Below, piece by piece: positions 9,060-16,872 of a stretch of DNA of 64,000 nt. The DNA lies in contig CAXNLE010000002.1 of the NCBI GenBank assembly GCA_964203235.1, forward strand, positions 1 through 64,000. Direction: 5' to 3'. The notes under the pieces were generated by a model. The model was not told the origin of the DNA. It worked only from the letters and a program-made list of their open reading frames with translations, and ran no database searches. Position 1 is the first letter of the stretch. The number at the start of each line of letters is the position of its first letter. This DNA comes from BACL27 sp964203235. Lineage in GTDB: Bacteria; Actinomycetota; Acidimicrobiia; Acidimicrobiales; Ilumatobacteraceae. The translations under genes were made by a program, and so were the position numbers.

Positions 9060-9131
9060 ATGTCGCACTCGCATTTCAAATGACTCAGATTTATGTGAAC
9101 CAATTCGCATGGCAGTTCAGGATTTAGAAAG
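9060..9131 (+). repeat. duplicated fragment of the NYN-domain gene
   Basis: About 72 bp closely matching 10211-10283 inside the NYN gene, including an unbroken identity over TGACTCAGATTTATGTGAAC and the following 25 bases, with one single-base indel upstream. It is outside any real frame, between the Ig-like and pentapeptide genes. Confidence 0.8.
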
Positions 9132-9138
9132 TGCGAGT

Positions 9139-9672
9139 TTATTTGCCCGCATACTTCGTGCCGTCGGGCATCGTTGCACCGGTGAAATCAGCAGTCGTGT
9201 AATTCGAGCGCGACAAGTCAGCTCCAGATAAGTTCGCTTCGCGCAAATTGGTATTCAGCATAAATGCTCCCGACAAATCAGCGCCAGTCAAATCGGCGCG
9301 CGACAAGTCGGCGTCAACCAAATCGGCGCGATGCAAATTGGCGATATTTAAATTTGCGCCACTCAAGTTGGCTTGATACAAGTTCGCATCATAAAAGTTC
9401 GCCCCCGACAGATCGGCGCCCGACAAGTTAGCGCCTGTCAATTCGGCGCCAGCGAGATTGATTGCCACCAAATATGCGCCAGACAAATCTGCACCCGCCA
9501 AGTTTGCACCAGCTAATTCAGCGCCAGCCTCGACGACTACTCCGTTTATTGTTCGCGACCCGCCACCACTGCTGTCAACTTCGCCTTCACCGCCGCTAGA
9601 ACCGCCAGACCCGCCACACCCCGCCAACAGCAGTGCGACGCAAAACGTGAACCCGAGCGCAACTCTTCTCAT
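9139..9672 (-). CDS. pentapeptide-repeat lipoprotein
   Basis: A 177-residue exported lipoprotein: signal peptide with lipobox LLAGC (Cys19), a Gly/Ser-rich linker, then about twenty tandem pentapeptides of A(D/N)LSGA type from about residue 55 to 165, predicted to form a right-handed quadrilateral beta-helix. It ends ATMPDGTKYAGK. The function of surface pentapeptide-repeat proteins is generally unknown; a scaffold role is likely. The gene is divergent from the NYN gene, with about 70 bp between them. Confidence 0.88.
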   Translation of the reverse strand: MRRVALGFTFCVALLLAGCGGSGGSSGGEGEVDSSGGGSRTINGVVVEAGAELAGANLAGADLSGAYLVAINLAGAELTGANLSGADLSGANFYDANLYQANLSGANLNIANLHRADLVDADLSRADLTGADLSGAFMLNTNLREANLSGADLSRSNYTTADFTGATMPDGTKYAGK

Positions 9673-9741
9673 CGCTCAAATCTACTTCAGCAGTGCAAAA
9701 CCTTTTTATTGGCTTGAACACCCCTCACATATGATCTGCGG

Positions 9742-10449
9742 ATGACGCGAGTAATCACATATGTCGATGGTTTCAATCTTTACCACGGCGCAAAAGAACT
9801 CGTCAAGTCGAATAAACAACAGGTGTCATGGAAGTGGCTTGATCTCGTTGCATTAAGTTGCAAACTTTGGCCAAAAGGAGAACTCCTTCGAGTTAAGTAC
9901 TACACGGCGAATGTGACTTCGCCTGAAACCGATCCCCAACTCGGACAAAGGCAACAGGTCTACCTTCGTGCGCTTGCCGCAGATCCCATGATCGAAATTG
10001 TCCTAGGTCAATTCCAGACTCAAAAGAAGAGAATGCCCTTGGTTGACAGTCCGGGAATGTTGCGCAGAAATCTGATCCGTGCACTGGGATTGAAACTTAT
10101 GTTGCACACCGATGGCAATGTCTCCGTTCCGGTTTGGCGTATTGAAGAAAAAGCAACCGATGTCAATCTCGGTGTTCACCTGATCGCCGATGTCTTTCGC
10201 GACAAATTTGATGTCGCACTTGTAATTTCTAATGACTCAGATTTATGTGAACCAATTCGCATGGCAGTTCAAGAATTAGGAAAACGAGTTGTGGTGGTGA
10301 ATCCACGAGGTCACAAGGAGTCTGCCGTCGCATTAAAGAAGGTCGCGAGCGAAGTCAGGAAGATTCGCGTAGGCGCACTTACTTCTTGCCAGATGCCGGT
10401 ATCGATTACGGATTCCCGAGGAATCATTACCCGTCCTGATGGCTGGTAA
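9742..10449 (+). CDS. NYN domain (PIN-like) nuclease, LabA/DUF88 family
   Basis: A 235-residue protein of the NYN family, PIN-like ribonucleases that use a cluster of aspartates to hold a metal ion. Visible acidic motifs are YVDGFNLYH at the N-terminus, EEKATDVNLGVHLIAD in the middle and VISNDSDLCEPI near residue 165. The C-terminal 35 residues are poorly conserved-looking. It stands alone, ending in a hairpin shared with the convergent nucleotidyltransferase gene. An internal segment of about 72 bp is duplicated 1.1 kb upstream. Confidence 0.88.
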   Translation: MTRVITYVDGFNLYHGAKELVKSNKQQVSWKWLDLVALSCKLWPKGELLRVKYYTANVTSPETDPQLGQRQQVYLRALAADPMIEIVLGQFQTQKKRMPLVDSPGMLRRNLIRALGLKLMLHTDGNVSVPVWRIEEKATDVNLGVHLIADVFRDKFDVALVISNDSDLCEPIRMAVQELGKRVVVVNPRGHKESAVALKKVASEVRKIRVGALTSCQMPVSITDSRGIITRPDGW

Positions 10450-10454
10450 AACAA

Positions 10455-10477
10455 AGACCCGCCGGTAAGGCGGGTCT
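10455..10477. terminator. bidirectional terminator
   Basis: Perfect 9-bp stem AGACCCGCC/GGCGGGTCT with a 5-base loop, between the NYN gene and the convergent toxin-like operon. On the minus strand it is followed by TTGTTTTA, a usable T-tract. The 105 bp up to 10582 hold no gene I can support. Confidence 0.75.
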
Positions 10478-10582
10478 GAACCCAGCGGCCGAAGCATCTG
10501 GGGTGGTACCCCATAAGTATGCCCGAGCCGTGTAACAATTGCAAATATTCGCGTAAATCGGGTGGGTGCTGGCGCCGCGAAA

Positions 10583-11113
10583 CTAGTACGAAATAAATTT
10601 GCGGGTTCGTGGGTCATCAACACCAAGCAGACGCACCAGCCACCCGATTACACGAGATTTATCAATTGAATTTACTTCGAGCATCGCTTCGATATCGGCC
10701 CAGTCTTTTGTTCGGTTGTACATTGCCTTGAACACAGTCAGGGCGTCTGCTCCAAGAACGGGGATGATTATCTTGGCAAACTTGTGATGTTCGATACCAA
10801 GCATCACATCGTCATGAAATTCGGCGACATTAAAAAATATGTCGATCGGCGTATCCTCCCAAAAAACCCTGACTTGGTCGTTGGCTAAAGCATCTGAGAC
10901 TTGCGTATCAGTAATTTCGATTCGTTTGGCGAATGCAGATCGCACAACATCGATCTTGCTAACGGGCAGAAAAATGTTGACATCGATGTCACGTGTACCG
11001 CGGGGTTCGCCGGTATAAAACGCCAATGCCAACGCCCCACCAAATGCATGCGGCAAAGCGGCGCTAGTCAACATCGTGTGTACTCCGACAATTTTTCGCT
11101 CGAGAGAATTCAT
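10583..11113 (-). CDS. nucleotidyltransferase-fold protein (AbiEii/MNT-like)
   Basis: A 176-residue protein with the minimal nucleotidyltransferase signature: a GG pair in HAFGGALALAF, then RGTRDIDVNIF with the catalytic DxD-type aspartates near residues 40-44, and a third acidic site in DTPIDIFFN. It lies 8 bp downstream of an XRE regulator, so the pair forms a probable toxin-antitoxin module, with this protein as the NTase toxin or modifying enzyme. Known relatives transfer nucleotides to tRNA or to partner proteins. Which role applies here is inferred. Confidence 0.78.
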   Translation of the reverse strand: MNSLERKIVGVHTMLTSAALPHAFGGALALAFYTGEPRGTRDIDVNIFLPVSKIDVVRSAFAKRIEITDTQVSDALANDQVRVFWEDTPIDIFFNVAEFHDDVMLGIEHHKFAKIIIPVLGADALTVFKAMYNRTKDWADIEAMLEVNSIDKSRVIGWLVRLLGVDDPRTRKFISY

Positions 11114-11121
11114 TGCGCAAG

Positions 11122-11463
11122 CTACTGCGGCTGAGACTGTTGCTGCGTCAACTGCCTAAAACCTGCGAACCCACACTTACGCGAAGCCACTCGGTGTGGC
11201 AACGCATCGGCGAGCGCCAACACCTGCGACAATCGCTTGCCAGCCATATTACGACGTTCGCGCGTCGCGGTTGAATACAACGTGATGTTGTATCCCATCC
11301 CACAAGCGTCAATTAGTCGAGCAAGTGTGTCAACTGTTGGTGAGCGTCGCCCCGACTCGTATTCAACAATTGCTGCCGGCGATGTGTGTGCCCTGCGCGC
11401 CAACTCGCGTTTCGAAATGCCTGCACGTACGCGCGCGTGGGTAATTGTGTCTGCCCCAGTCAT
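11122..11463 (-). CDS. XRE family regulator, antitoxin-like
   Basis: A 113-residue DNA-binding protein with an N-terminal helix-turn-helix (about residues 8-62: ARVRAGISKRELARRAHTS, then YESGRRSPTVDTLARLIDAC). The C-terminal half is basic and Gln-rich. It is the first gene of a two-gene operon with the nucleotidyltransferase, and a perfect 9-bp inverted repeat lies 18 bp upstream of its start. Autorepression of the operon is the expected mode. Confidence 0.85.
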   Translation of the reverse strand: MTGADTITHARVRAGISKRELARRAHTSPAAIVEYESGRRSPTVDTLARLIDACGMGYNITLYSTATRERRNMAGKRLSQVLALADALPHRVASRKCGFAGFRQLTQQQSQPQ

Positions 11464-11480
11464 AGATTCAGTGTAGCCAA

Positions 11481-11504
11481 AGTGTTATCGGATTAGATAA
11501 CACT
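11481..11504. promoter_or_regulatory. operator-like inverted repeat for the XRE operon
   Basis: AGTGTTATC and GATAACACT are perfect 9-bp arms separated by six bases, 18 bp upstream of the XRE start codon and about 105 bp upstream of arsR. The symmetry and position fit an autoregulatory operator. Confidence 0.6.
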
Positions 11505-11609
11505 CTAATTGAACCGCCCGCAGGTGGCGATTTGGCCGACGCGTGGCTCAAGATTTCATTCCACGACTGAGCAAACTTTAATAATTCAGTGAAGGCTGTA
11601 ATACAGTGA

Positions 11610-11975
11610 ATGATGTACTATCCTGAGTCAATGGTTACTACCGCTCGAGGTGATGTTCGTCGTGATATTCGGCTAGACACGCTTAGTCGAGTTGGCACAG
11701 CGTTGGCCGATGAAGTTCGACGACATATTCTGGTGCGCTTACTTGACGGGCCTTCGTACCCTGCCGATCTTGCCGACGAGTTGGGCGAAAGTCGGGCGAA
11801 TGTGTCGAACCATTTGTCTTGTCTACGCGGCTGCGGATTGGTACTCGCAACGCGCGAAGGCCGTCAAATCCGTTACGAGATTGCTGACCGCAAACTAGAG
11901 CGAGCGTTGCGACTGTTATGTGAACTCGAACTCGCTGTTGAGCATGGACACCCTGATTTGGATGGTCGCAAATGA
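11610..11975 (+). CDS. ArsR/SmtB metal-sensing repressor, CmtR-like
   Basis: A 121-residue winged-helix repressor. The recognition region SRANVSNHLSCLRGCGLV carries a CLRGC pair, and a third cysteine sits in ALRLLCELE. This is the three-cysteine arrangement of the Cd/Pb sensor CmtR. The C-terminal HGHPD could add a His-rich site. It overlaps the downstream CDF exporter by four bases (ATGA), so apo-repressor control of metal efflux is the obvious model. Two direct repeats of CAGTGAA lie just upstream (about 11587-11610). An alternative start is ATG at 11631. Confidence 0.88.
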   Translation: MMYYPESMVTTARGDVRRDIRLDTLSRVGTALADEVRRHILVRLLDGPSYPADLADELGESRANVSNHLSCLRGCGLVLATREGRQIRYEIADRKLERALRLLCELELAVEHGHPDLDGRK

Positions 11976-12910
11976 GCGGCACTGAAAACAGTCAGCTTCA
12001 CAACCACGGTCATAATCACGGCGCAACCGCGCTGCGCGCTGGTGCCCGACATGTTCGACCGTTGTTGACCTCACTTGGATTAACTTTTGCGTTCCTGATT
12101 GTGCAAGTCATCACCGGATTCGTTACTGGTTCGTTGGCATTGTTGTCCGACGCTGGCCATATGGCCACCGACGTGCTCGGGCTCGGGATGGCATTGGCCG
12201 CGATACAAGCAGCGTCAAATACACGAAACCATCCACAGCGAACATTCGGTTTATACCGACTTGAAATTCTTGCCGCGCTAGCAAATGCCATATTGCTGTT
12301 CGGAGTCGCGGGCTATATCGGATTCGAGGCAATAAACCGTTTAAGTACTGCACGTGATGTGGCATCTACGCCAGTTCTCGTCGTAGGCGTAATCGGTTTG
12401 GTCATCAACGTGATCGCATTCAAACTGTTGCGCGCCGGATCGAAGGAAAGTCTTAATGTACGAGGCGCTTATCTTGAGGTGATGTCGGACATGCTCGGCT
12501 CGGTCGGAGTAATCGTCGCGGCGATCATCTGGGGCATCACCGGGTGGACATGGGTTGATCCGCTAATCGGTGCGGCGATCGGATTATTTATTTTGCCGAG
12601 GGCATACAAACTTGGACGCACGGCAATTCGCGTGCTGGTTCAATCGGCTCCAGAACATCTCAATGTCGCGTCGCTTCAGGCTGATCTCGCCACCATTGCT
12701 GGGGTAATCGATGTGCATGATTTGCATGTATGGACACTGACCTCAGAGATGGATGTCGCGTCCGCTCATCTGATGGTCGCTTCTGGTGTGGACACCCACA
12801 GTGTGTTGGATCAAGCCCGTGTTCTACTTGCCGAGCGACATGGCATCACCCATGCAACATTGCAGGTCGAACCAGATGACCATCAAGGTTGCGACGAGTT
12901 GACATGGTGA
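11972..12910 (+). CDS. cation diffusion facilitator, CzcD/ZitA-like
   Basis: A 312-residue CDF metal/proton antiporter in the plasma membrane. It has a His-rich N-terminus (HNHGHNHG), six transmembrane segments, the TM2 metal site SDAGHMATD (H-X3-D), a TM5 site read as EVMSD (E-X3-D, a variant of the usual H/D-X3-D) and a C-terminal cytoplasmic domain with LHVWTLTSEMDVASAHL. Substrates are probably Zn(II) and Cd(II). It is coupled to the CmtR-like repressor upstream and overlaps the second transporter by seven bases. A 34-bp piece of its 3' end recurs at 13577. Confidence 0.9.
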   Translation: MSGTENSQLHNHGHNHGATALRAGARHVRPLLTSLGLTFAFLIVQVITGFVTGSLALLSDAGHMATDVLGLGMALAAIQAASNTRNHPQRTFGLYRLEILAALANAILLFGVAGYIGFEAINRLSTARDVASTPVLVVGVIGLVINVIAFKLLRAGSKESLNVRGAYLEVMSDMLGSVGVIVAAIIWGITGWTWVDPLIGAAIGLFILPRAYKLGRTAIRVLVQSAPEHLNVASLQADLATIAGVIDVHDLHVWTLTSEMDVASAHLMVASGVDTHSVLDQARVLLAERHGITHATLQVEPDDHQGCDELTW

Positions 12911-13512
12911 GCGCAGGCGCCTCGATAAATTTGTTGCGCCGTGCGCGCTGGTTGGCCTGGGCAACAATCGTCTACAACGTGATCGAAGCAGTAGTCGCAA
13001 TTGTTGCCGGATCTGCTGCAGGCTCGATCGCTCTCATCGGATTCGGGCTCGACTCGATAGTCGAAGTGCTTTCGGCCCTCGTGATTGTCTGGCAACTGAA
13101 TCGCACATCCGAAGATCGTGAGCGCATCGCACTAAAACTCATTGCTCTGAGCTTCTATCTGCTCGCCAGTTATGTCGCCGTCCGGGCACTGTTTAACCTG
13201 ATCGGTCAATCAAAACCGGATACGTCACTCGTTGGCATTGGCTTAGCAGTTACTTCAGTAATCGTGATGCCGATACTTGCCCGTGCTAAACGACATACTG
13301 GTGAACAACTTGGCAGCAGCACTGTCGTCGCCGACAGCAACCAAACCAAACTCTGCGCTTACTTATCGATAATCCTGCTCGGCGGATTGATCTTCAATGC
13401 CACCATTGGCTGGTGGTGGGCTGACCCGATTGCCGCACTGGCAATCGCAGCACTCGCCATCAACGAAGGCCGACAAACATGGAACGGCGAAACCTGCTCC
13501 GACTGTTGCTGA
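12904..13512 (+). CDS. cation transporter, CDF-like, transmembrane domain only
   Basis: A 202-residue six-helix membrane protein related to CDF transporters but lacking the cytoplasmic domain. The TM2 site reads GFGLDSIVE instead of H-X3-D, and the TM5 region reads VADSNQT. This set is characteristic of a CDF side branch common in actinobacteria. The C-terminus has a Cys pair (CSDCC). ATG at 12904 overlaps the stop of the upstream CDF gene, so it is the third gene of the metal operon, perhaps a partner or a separate efflux route. The frame is open to a TTG at 12889. Confidence 0.82.
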   Translation: MVSAGASINLLRRARWLAWATIVYNVIEAVVAIVAGSAAGSIALIGFGLDSIVEVLSALVIVWQLNRTSEDRERIALKLIALSFYLLASYVAVRALFNLIGQSKPDTSLVGIGLAVTSVIVMPILARAKRHTGEQLGSSTVVADSNQTKLCAYLSIILLGGLIFNATIGWWWADPIAALAIAALAINEGRQTWNGETCSDCC

Positions 13513-13534
13513 GCACTACCTTCCACCGACCTCT

Positions 13535-13965
13535 CTCCATACCTATATATAGGTCTACGGTCTGCCTATGTCCCAACAGATGACCATCAAGGTTGCAACG
13601 AGTTGACATGCTTTCACTTGCTCTGCGATGAGTGCACCGCAGTTTGCGACTAATTTATACCGCAACTTATGGTAACTCTACACCGCAGTTTATGGGATTC
13701 TAGATTCACCCCATCTGCCCTGAAACCTAAAATTTGGTCCGTGTTTGTGAGAGTTTCATCGTCGAGTCTGTCTAATGATGTGGAGCAACGATCGCTTTTG
13801 CGGCACCAAAGATAAAGCAAGCATGAGCGAAATCCCGGATATCGACATATATATACCTATATATATGTATAGAAACGTCTCTCAGCGGATTAACCACCGT
13901 CGCTTGCACAGCCACTCGTGGGCTGGGCTTGGGTGGCGCTGCGGCGGCGCTGGGCCACTCGCGCG
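13535..13965. repeat. non-coding interval with core AT motif and GC-rich repeat
   Basis: This interval has no convincing gene. It holds CCATACCTATATATAGG at 13536, the near-palindromic run ATATACCTATATATATGTATAG around 13852 (left here only as a description of an AT alternation), then CTCAGCGGATTAACC (about 13880), and CCACTCGTGGGCTGGGCTTG (about 13911) followed by a GC-rich tract. The same elements occur next to the direct repeats at 30-43 kb and, for the GC-rich tract, at 20768. Confidence 0.6.
13577..13610 (+). repeat. duplicated 34-bp fragment of the CDF gene 3' end
   Basis: Matches 12873-12906 with one mismatch; the source covers the last codons of the CDF exporter and the start of the next gene. 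It lies about 65 bp after the metal operon in a 470-bp non-coding interval (13513-13982). Confidence 0.8.
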
Positions 13966-13982
13966 CCAGTGCGCAGGGCTGG

Positions 13983-14693
13983 TCAGTCGGGTGCGGTGGT
14001 TTTTTCGACCTCAAGTGCGGCGATCTGAGTTTTCAGTTTGGCGAGAAACTGGGCTTCGCGCTCAAGACCAACCGCAACCGCAAATTCGATCCGCTGTTGA
14101 ACGTCTTTAACACTTTTTGCATCCATGCCGATGCCTGAAACTTTCTGGCGATTCGACAACGACAGATACAACACCATCGCGCTGGCCAGCGGCTCGGCCT
14201 GATGCGAAACCAACTTTGACCACACAAACTCTCTGGTTTCATTGTTGCCGATAAACACACCGCGCTGATCGGTAACCAAAAACCTGCCCTCGTCGACCAA
14301 AGTCGGCTCGGCTACGCCACCAGAACTTCGGCTTTCAATTAGCCCCACCTCTGATGCAATTGCGATCGCATGTTCGTCGGCCTGCAGCACAATGCCGCTA
14401 TCTGACGACGCGTCGACAGGTTGCTCTTTGTACGTCGAGTAAAAAGTAACTCGCTCTTTTAGGTCGACGATCTCAGCGTCGATAATTGATTTTGTTCTCG
14501 TGACGACCCGTGATGACTTAAAGTTTTTGAACTCTTCAACTGGCTTTATTTTTAAGATGCGTATCACGAGAAATAAACCCATCGCAAAAGCAAACGGACC
14601 CGCGAGTCTCGGCGAAATTGCGGCACCAATAAAGTTCGCACCTACAAAAAGAGCAATCCGCCACCGCCACTTATCAATAAATAACTTTTGCAT
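13983..14693 (-). CDS. membrane protein with PH-like domain
   Basis: A 236-residue protein. Two hydrophobic segments occupy about residues 12-45 (FVGANFIGAAI, FAMGLFLVIRIL). The cytoplasmic part contains a region resembling a bacterial PH domain (EGRFLVTDQRGVFIGNNETR, then FVWSKLV), which usually reports short-chain membrane-bound sensors. A C-terminal coiled region follows. Function is unknown. It begins 9 bp after the small basic gene at 14703-14849, so the two probably form one transcript. Confidence 0.6.
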   Translation of the reverse strand: MQKLFIDKWRWRIALFVGANFIGAAISPRLAGPFAFAMGLFLVIRILKIKPVEEFKNFKSSRVVTRTKSIIDAEIVDLKERVTFYSTYKEQPVDASSDSGIVLQADEHAIAIASEVGLIESRSSGGVAEPTLVDEGRFLVTDQRGVFIGNNETREFVWSKLVSHQAEPLASAMVLYLSLSNRQKVSGIGMDAKSVKDVQQRIEFAVAVGLEREAQFLAKLKTQIAALEVEKTTAPD

Positions 14694-14702
14694 TCGGGTT
14701 TG

Positions 14703-14849
14703 TTACTTCATCCCCAATAACTTGCCGAGTTTTGATTGGCGACCCGTGCGCGACATCGGTATGCCCGTCTTTCGCGACACGCGACGCTTTGCCTTTGTTA
14801 CACCCAACGCACGCTTCCATGAAAATGAAATACCAGGACCTAGTTTCAT
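14703..14849 (-). CDS. small basic protein, 48 aa, paralog of 51384-51530
   Basis: A very short gene supported by a strong GAGGAGGT Shine-Dalgarno 2-3 bases before ATG and by a paralog of exactly the same length at 51384. The peptide starts MKLGPGISFSWKRALG and continues KAKRRVSRKTGIP, ending GKLLGMK. It is strongly basic, with no signal peptide or membrane segment. The two copies are conserved at the protein level while DNA has diverged, which argues for real coding. Function is not recognised. It precedes the PH-like gene by 9 bp. Confidence 0.7.
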   Translation of the reverse strand: MKLGPGISFSWKRALGVTKAKRRVSRKTGIPMSRTGRQSKLGKLLGMK

Positions 14850-15172
14850 AACACCTCCTCAGGTATTTACTAACTTAGCCGACCCCTGTTCGCGACTAAC
14901 CGCGACAATCGTCAATAAGCCCAGCGAGCAACTGAGCAGCGCGCACGTCTTGGCTCTCTAACTGAAACTCGCGCATCGTGTAAGAAAAACTTGTGTGCAA
15001 ACTCGGCTACGCACCATGCCTCGAACCACAACTTGACTATGGCATATTTATGGGACTCTGTCATCATCGCTAACTAATCTCGCGACTAGACACCTCAATC
15101 TTTATTACCGCTGATGACTCCTGACCAAGACGCTGCCGCCACGCTTCTTTGGTTGATCTATACTCATGAGCC
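14850..15172. other. intergenic region, no gene seen
   Basis: About 320 bp between the divergent small basic gene and the acyl-CoA ligase. I see no convincing ORF, RNA or repeat; it must contain promoters for both directions. Confidence 0.5.
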
Positions 15173-16597
15173 ATGACAACCCCGTTGCTCTCCGGAATCG
15201 CCTCTGCCTCTCTTGCGATTGCGGGCGAAAGTATTGAAGGCGAAGAACTCGCTGGGGCAGTCGGCGCAGTCGCGGTTTCGCTCGCCGGCCTGAGTCGCGT
15301 CGCTCTTTGGTGCACTGCCGAACTCGCAACCGGTATTGGTGTTGCGGGTGCGCTCGTTGCTGGCGTCACGGTTATACCTCTCAACCCTAATTCGGGTGAT
15401 GTTGAATTAGCCCATGAGACGGGCAACAGCGCACCTGAGGCTTTGTTAATTTCAGCGACAGCGGAGCTACCCGCGGCACTCGATTCGTTGGCTCGGATAG
15501 TGATTGATCCGACTGCCCGTGCGCCACTTCCGATAGACGAACCCGACCTCGATCTGCCAGCGCTTATCGTTTACACGTCGGGCACAACCGGACCCCCAAA
15601 AGGTGTTGTGCTGTCGCGTCGCGCGATCGCAGCCAACCTTGACGCACTCGCGGATGCATGGGCGTGGACGAAGACCGACATCGTCGCTCAAGCACTGCCG
15701 CTCTTCCACGTCCATGGACTCGTACTTGGACTACTTGGCCCGCTGCGTCTTGGTGGCGGTGTGCGCCACGTCGGGCGTTTCACGCCTGAAGCGATCGCGG
15801 CTGCTCTCGAAGACGGTGCAACCATGTTGTTTGCTGTACCAACAATGCATGGCCGCCTGCTCGCGGCCGCCCAAACCAACCCAACAATTGCTTCGGCCCT
15901 GCGCGGAGCCCGTCTGATCGTCTCGGGCTCTGCTGCTCTACCTGCTCGAATCCATGAGGCCTATGCTGCGACGACGGGTCAACAAATTGTCGAACGCTAT
16001 GGCATGAGCGAAGCGTTGATGATTGCGAGTGCACGCTTTGATGGCCCGCGCATTCCAGGCGCTGTCGGCACCGCACTGCCCGGTGTTGAGTTACGCATCA
16101 CCGACGATGCCGGCAACACGCTGCAGGTCAAAGATAGGGACATGATTGGTAACGTCGAGTTGCGCAGTACAGCAATGTTTGATGCTTACCTCGGCAATCC
16201 GTTGGCGACCGCTGAGTCGTTCCGCGATGGCTGGTTTCGGACGGGCGACGTTGGCTCGCTCGATAATGAAGGCGTGCTTCGCCTAGCGGGTCGCAGCTCG
16301 ACCGACCTGATCAAGACAGGTGGGTACCGGGTAGGCGCGGGCGAAATCGAGGCTGCACTGCTTGAACACCCTGCTGTTCTCGAAGCTGCCGTACTCGGCA
16401 TCCCCGACGACGACCTCGGCGAGCGCATTGCGGCATGGATCGTTGTTGAACCAGATACAGATCTGACCGACGAAGTCTTAATGGATCATATTGCCAACCA
16501 GCTTGCGCCGCACAAGCGTCCACGCTTGATCACGCGGGTCAACGAGTTGCCGCGCAATGCACTCGGCAAAGTACAGAAGCGTCGTCTCACGCAATGA
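15173..16597 (+). CDS. AMP-dependent acyl-CoA synthetase/ligase
   Basis: A 474-residue ANL-superfamily enzyme that adenylates a carboxylic acid and transfers it to CoA. It has the P-loop-like VYTSGTTGPPKGVVLSRRA near residue 130, IVERYGMSEALM (A5 motif), WFRTGDVGSLDNEGVL (A7), GRSSTDLIKTGGYRVGAGEIE (A8) and the catalytic lysine region LPRNALGKVQKRRL (A10). It is slightly short at the N-terminus relative to typical 500-residue members, similar to malonyl-CoA synthetases (MatB-like). The exact acid is unknown. No obvious operon partner. Confidence 0.9.
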   Translation: MTTPLLSGIASASLAIAGESIEGEELAGAVGAVAVSLAGLSRVALWCTAELATGIGVAGALVAGVTVIPLNPNSGDVELAHETGNSAPEALLISATAELPAALDSLARIVIDPTARAPLPIDEPDLDLPALIVYTSGTTGPPKGVVLSRRAIAANLDALADAWAWTKTDIVAQALPLFHVHGLVLGLLGPLRLGGGVRHVGRFTPEAIAAALEDGATMLFAVPTMHGRLLAAAQTNPTIASALRGARLIVSGSAALPARIHEAYAATTGQQIVERYGMSEALMIASARFDGPRIPGAVGTALPGVELRITDDAGNTLQVKDRDMIGNVELRSTAMFDAYLGNPLATAESFRDGWFRTGDVGSLDNEGVLRLAGRSSTDLIKTGGYRVGAGEIEAALLEHPAVLEAAVLGIPDDDLGERIAAWIVVEPDTDLTDEVLMDHIANQLAPHKRPRLITRVNELPRNALGKVQKRRLTQ

Positions 16598-16675
16598 GTA
16601 CATTCGCCGATTTTTGTCTTTCAACCCCACTCAGCGCATGGTTGGCGGCCGACATTTTCACTCCAACAATGAGTA

Positions 16676-16819
16676 ATGAGTTGCGCCGGCGGCAACAAAG
16701 CTGTCTCGTTGCCAAACAAAATGTCAATCGTCGTTCTCGGACGCGACGACTACAACGCGAGCGTCCCCGACGACAAGTTGGCGGCACTAGTTAATTCTGT
16801 GCTCAGCAGCAAAAACTAA
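16676..16819 (+). CDS. possible small ORF, 47 aa
   Basis: ATG at 16676 to TAA at 16819. The peptide has a protein-like second half (MSIVVLGRDDYNASVPDDKL, then AALVNSVLSSKN). A competing ORF at 16594-16794 begins with an ATGA overlap with the ligase stop but becomes Arg-rich and looks unlike a protein at its end. No strong Shine-Dalgarno is seen, so this could also be the remnant of a longer broken gene. Confidence 0.35.
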   Translation: MSCAGGNKAVSLPNKMSIVVLGRDDYNASVPDDKLAALVNSVLSSKN

Positions 16820-16872
16820 CCAGTGCGAATTAGTTCGTCGGCACAATCTTCATTTGTTCGGCGAGGGGAGAT

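Noticed and set aside
8980..9231. Plus-strand 83-aa frame with SNDSDLCEPIRMAVQ
   Set aside because: It merely reads the duplicated NYN fragment; no start signal and no domain.
9458..9745. 95-aa plus-strand frame rich in Ala/Pro
   Set aside because: It is the antisense of the pentapeptide repeats, a typical shadow.
10333..10626. A 97-residue minus-strand frame across the NYN terminator
   Set aside because: It overlaps the NYN gene antisense and a terminator hairpin, without a start signal.
13775..14138. Plus-strand frames over the GC-rich repeat
   Set aside because: They are antisense to the PH-like gene and begin in repeat sequence.
16594..16794. 66-aa frame overlapping the ligase stop (ATGA)
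   Set aside because: The second half is Arg-rich and low-quality, while another frame in the same DNA looks more protein-like.
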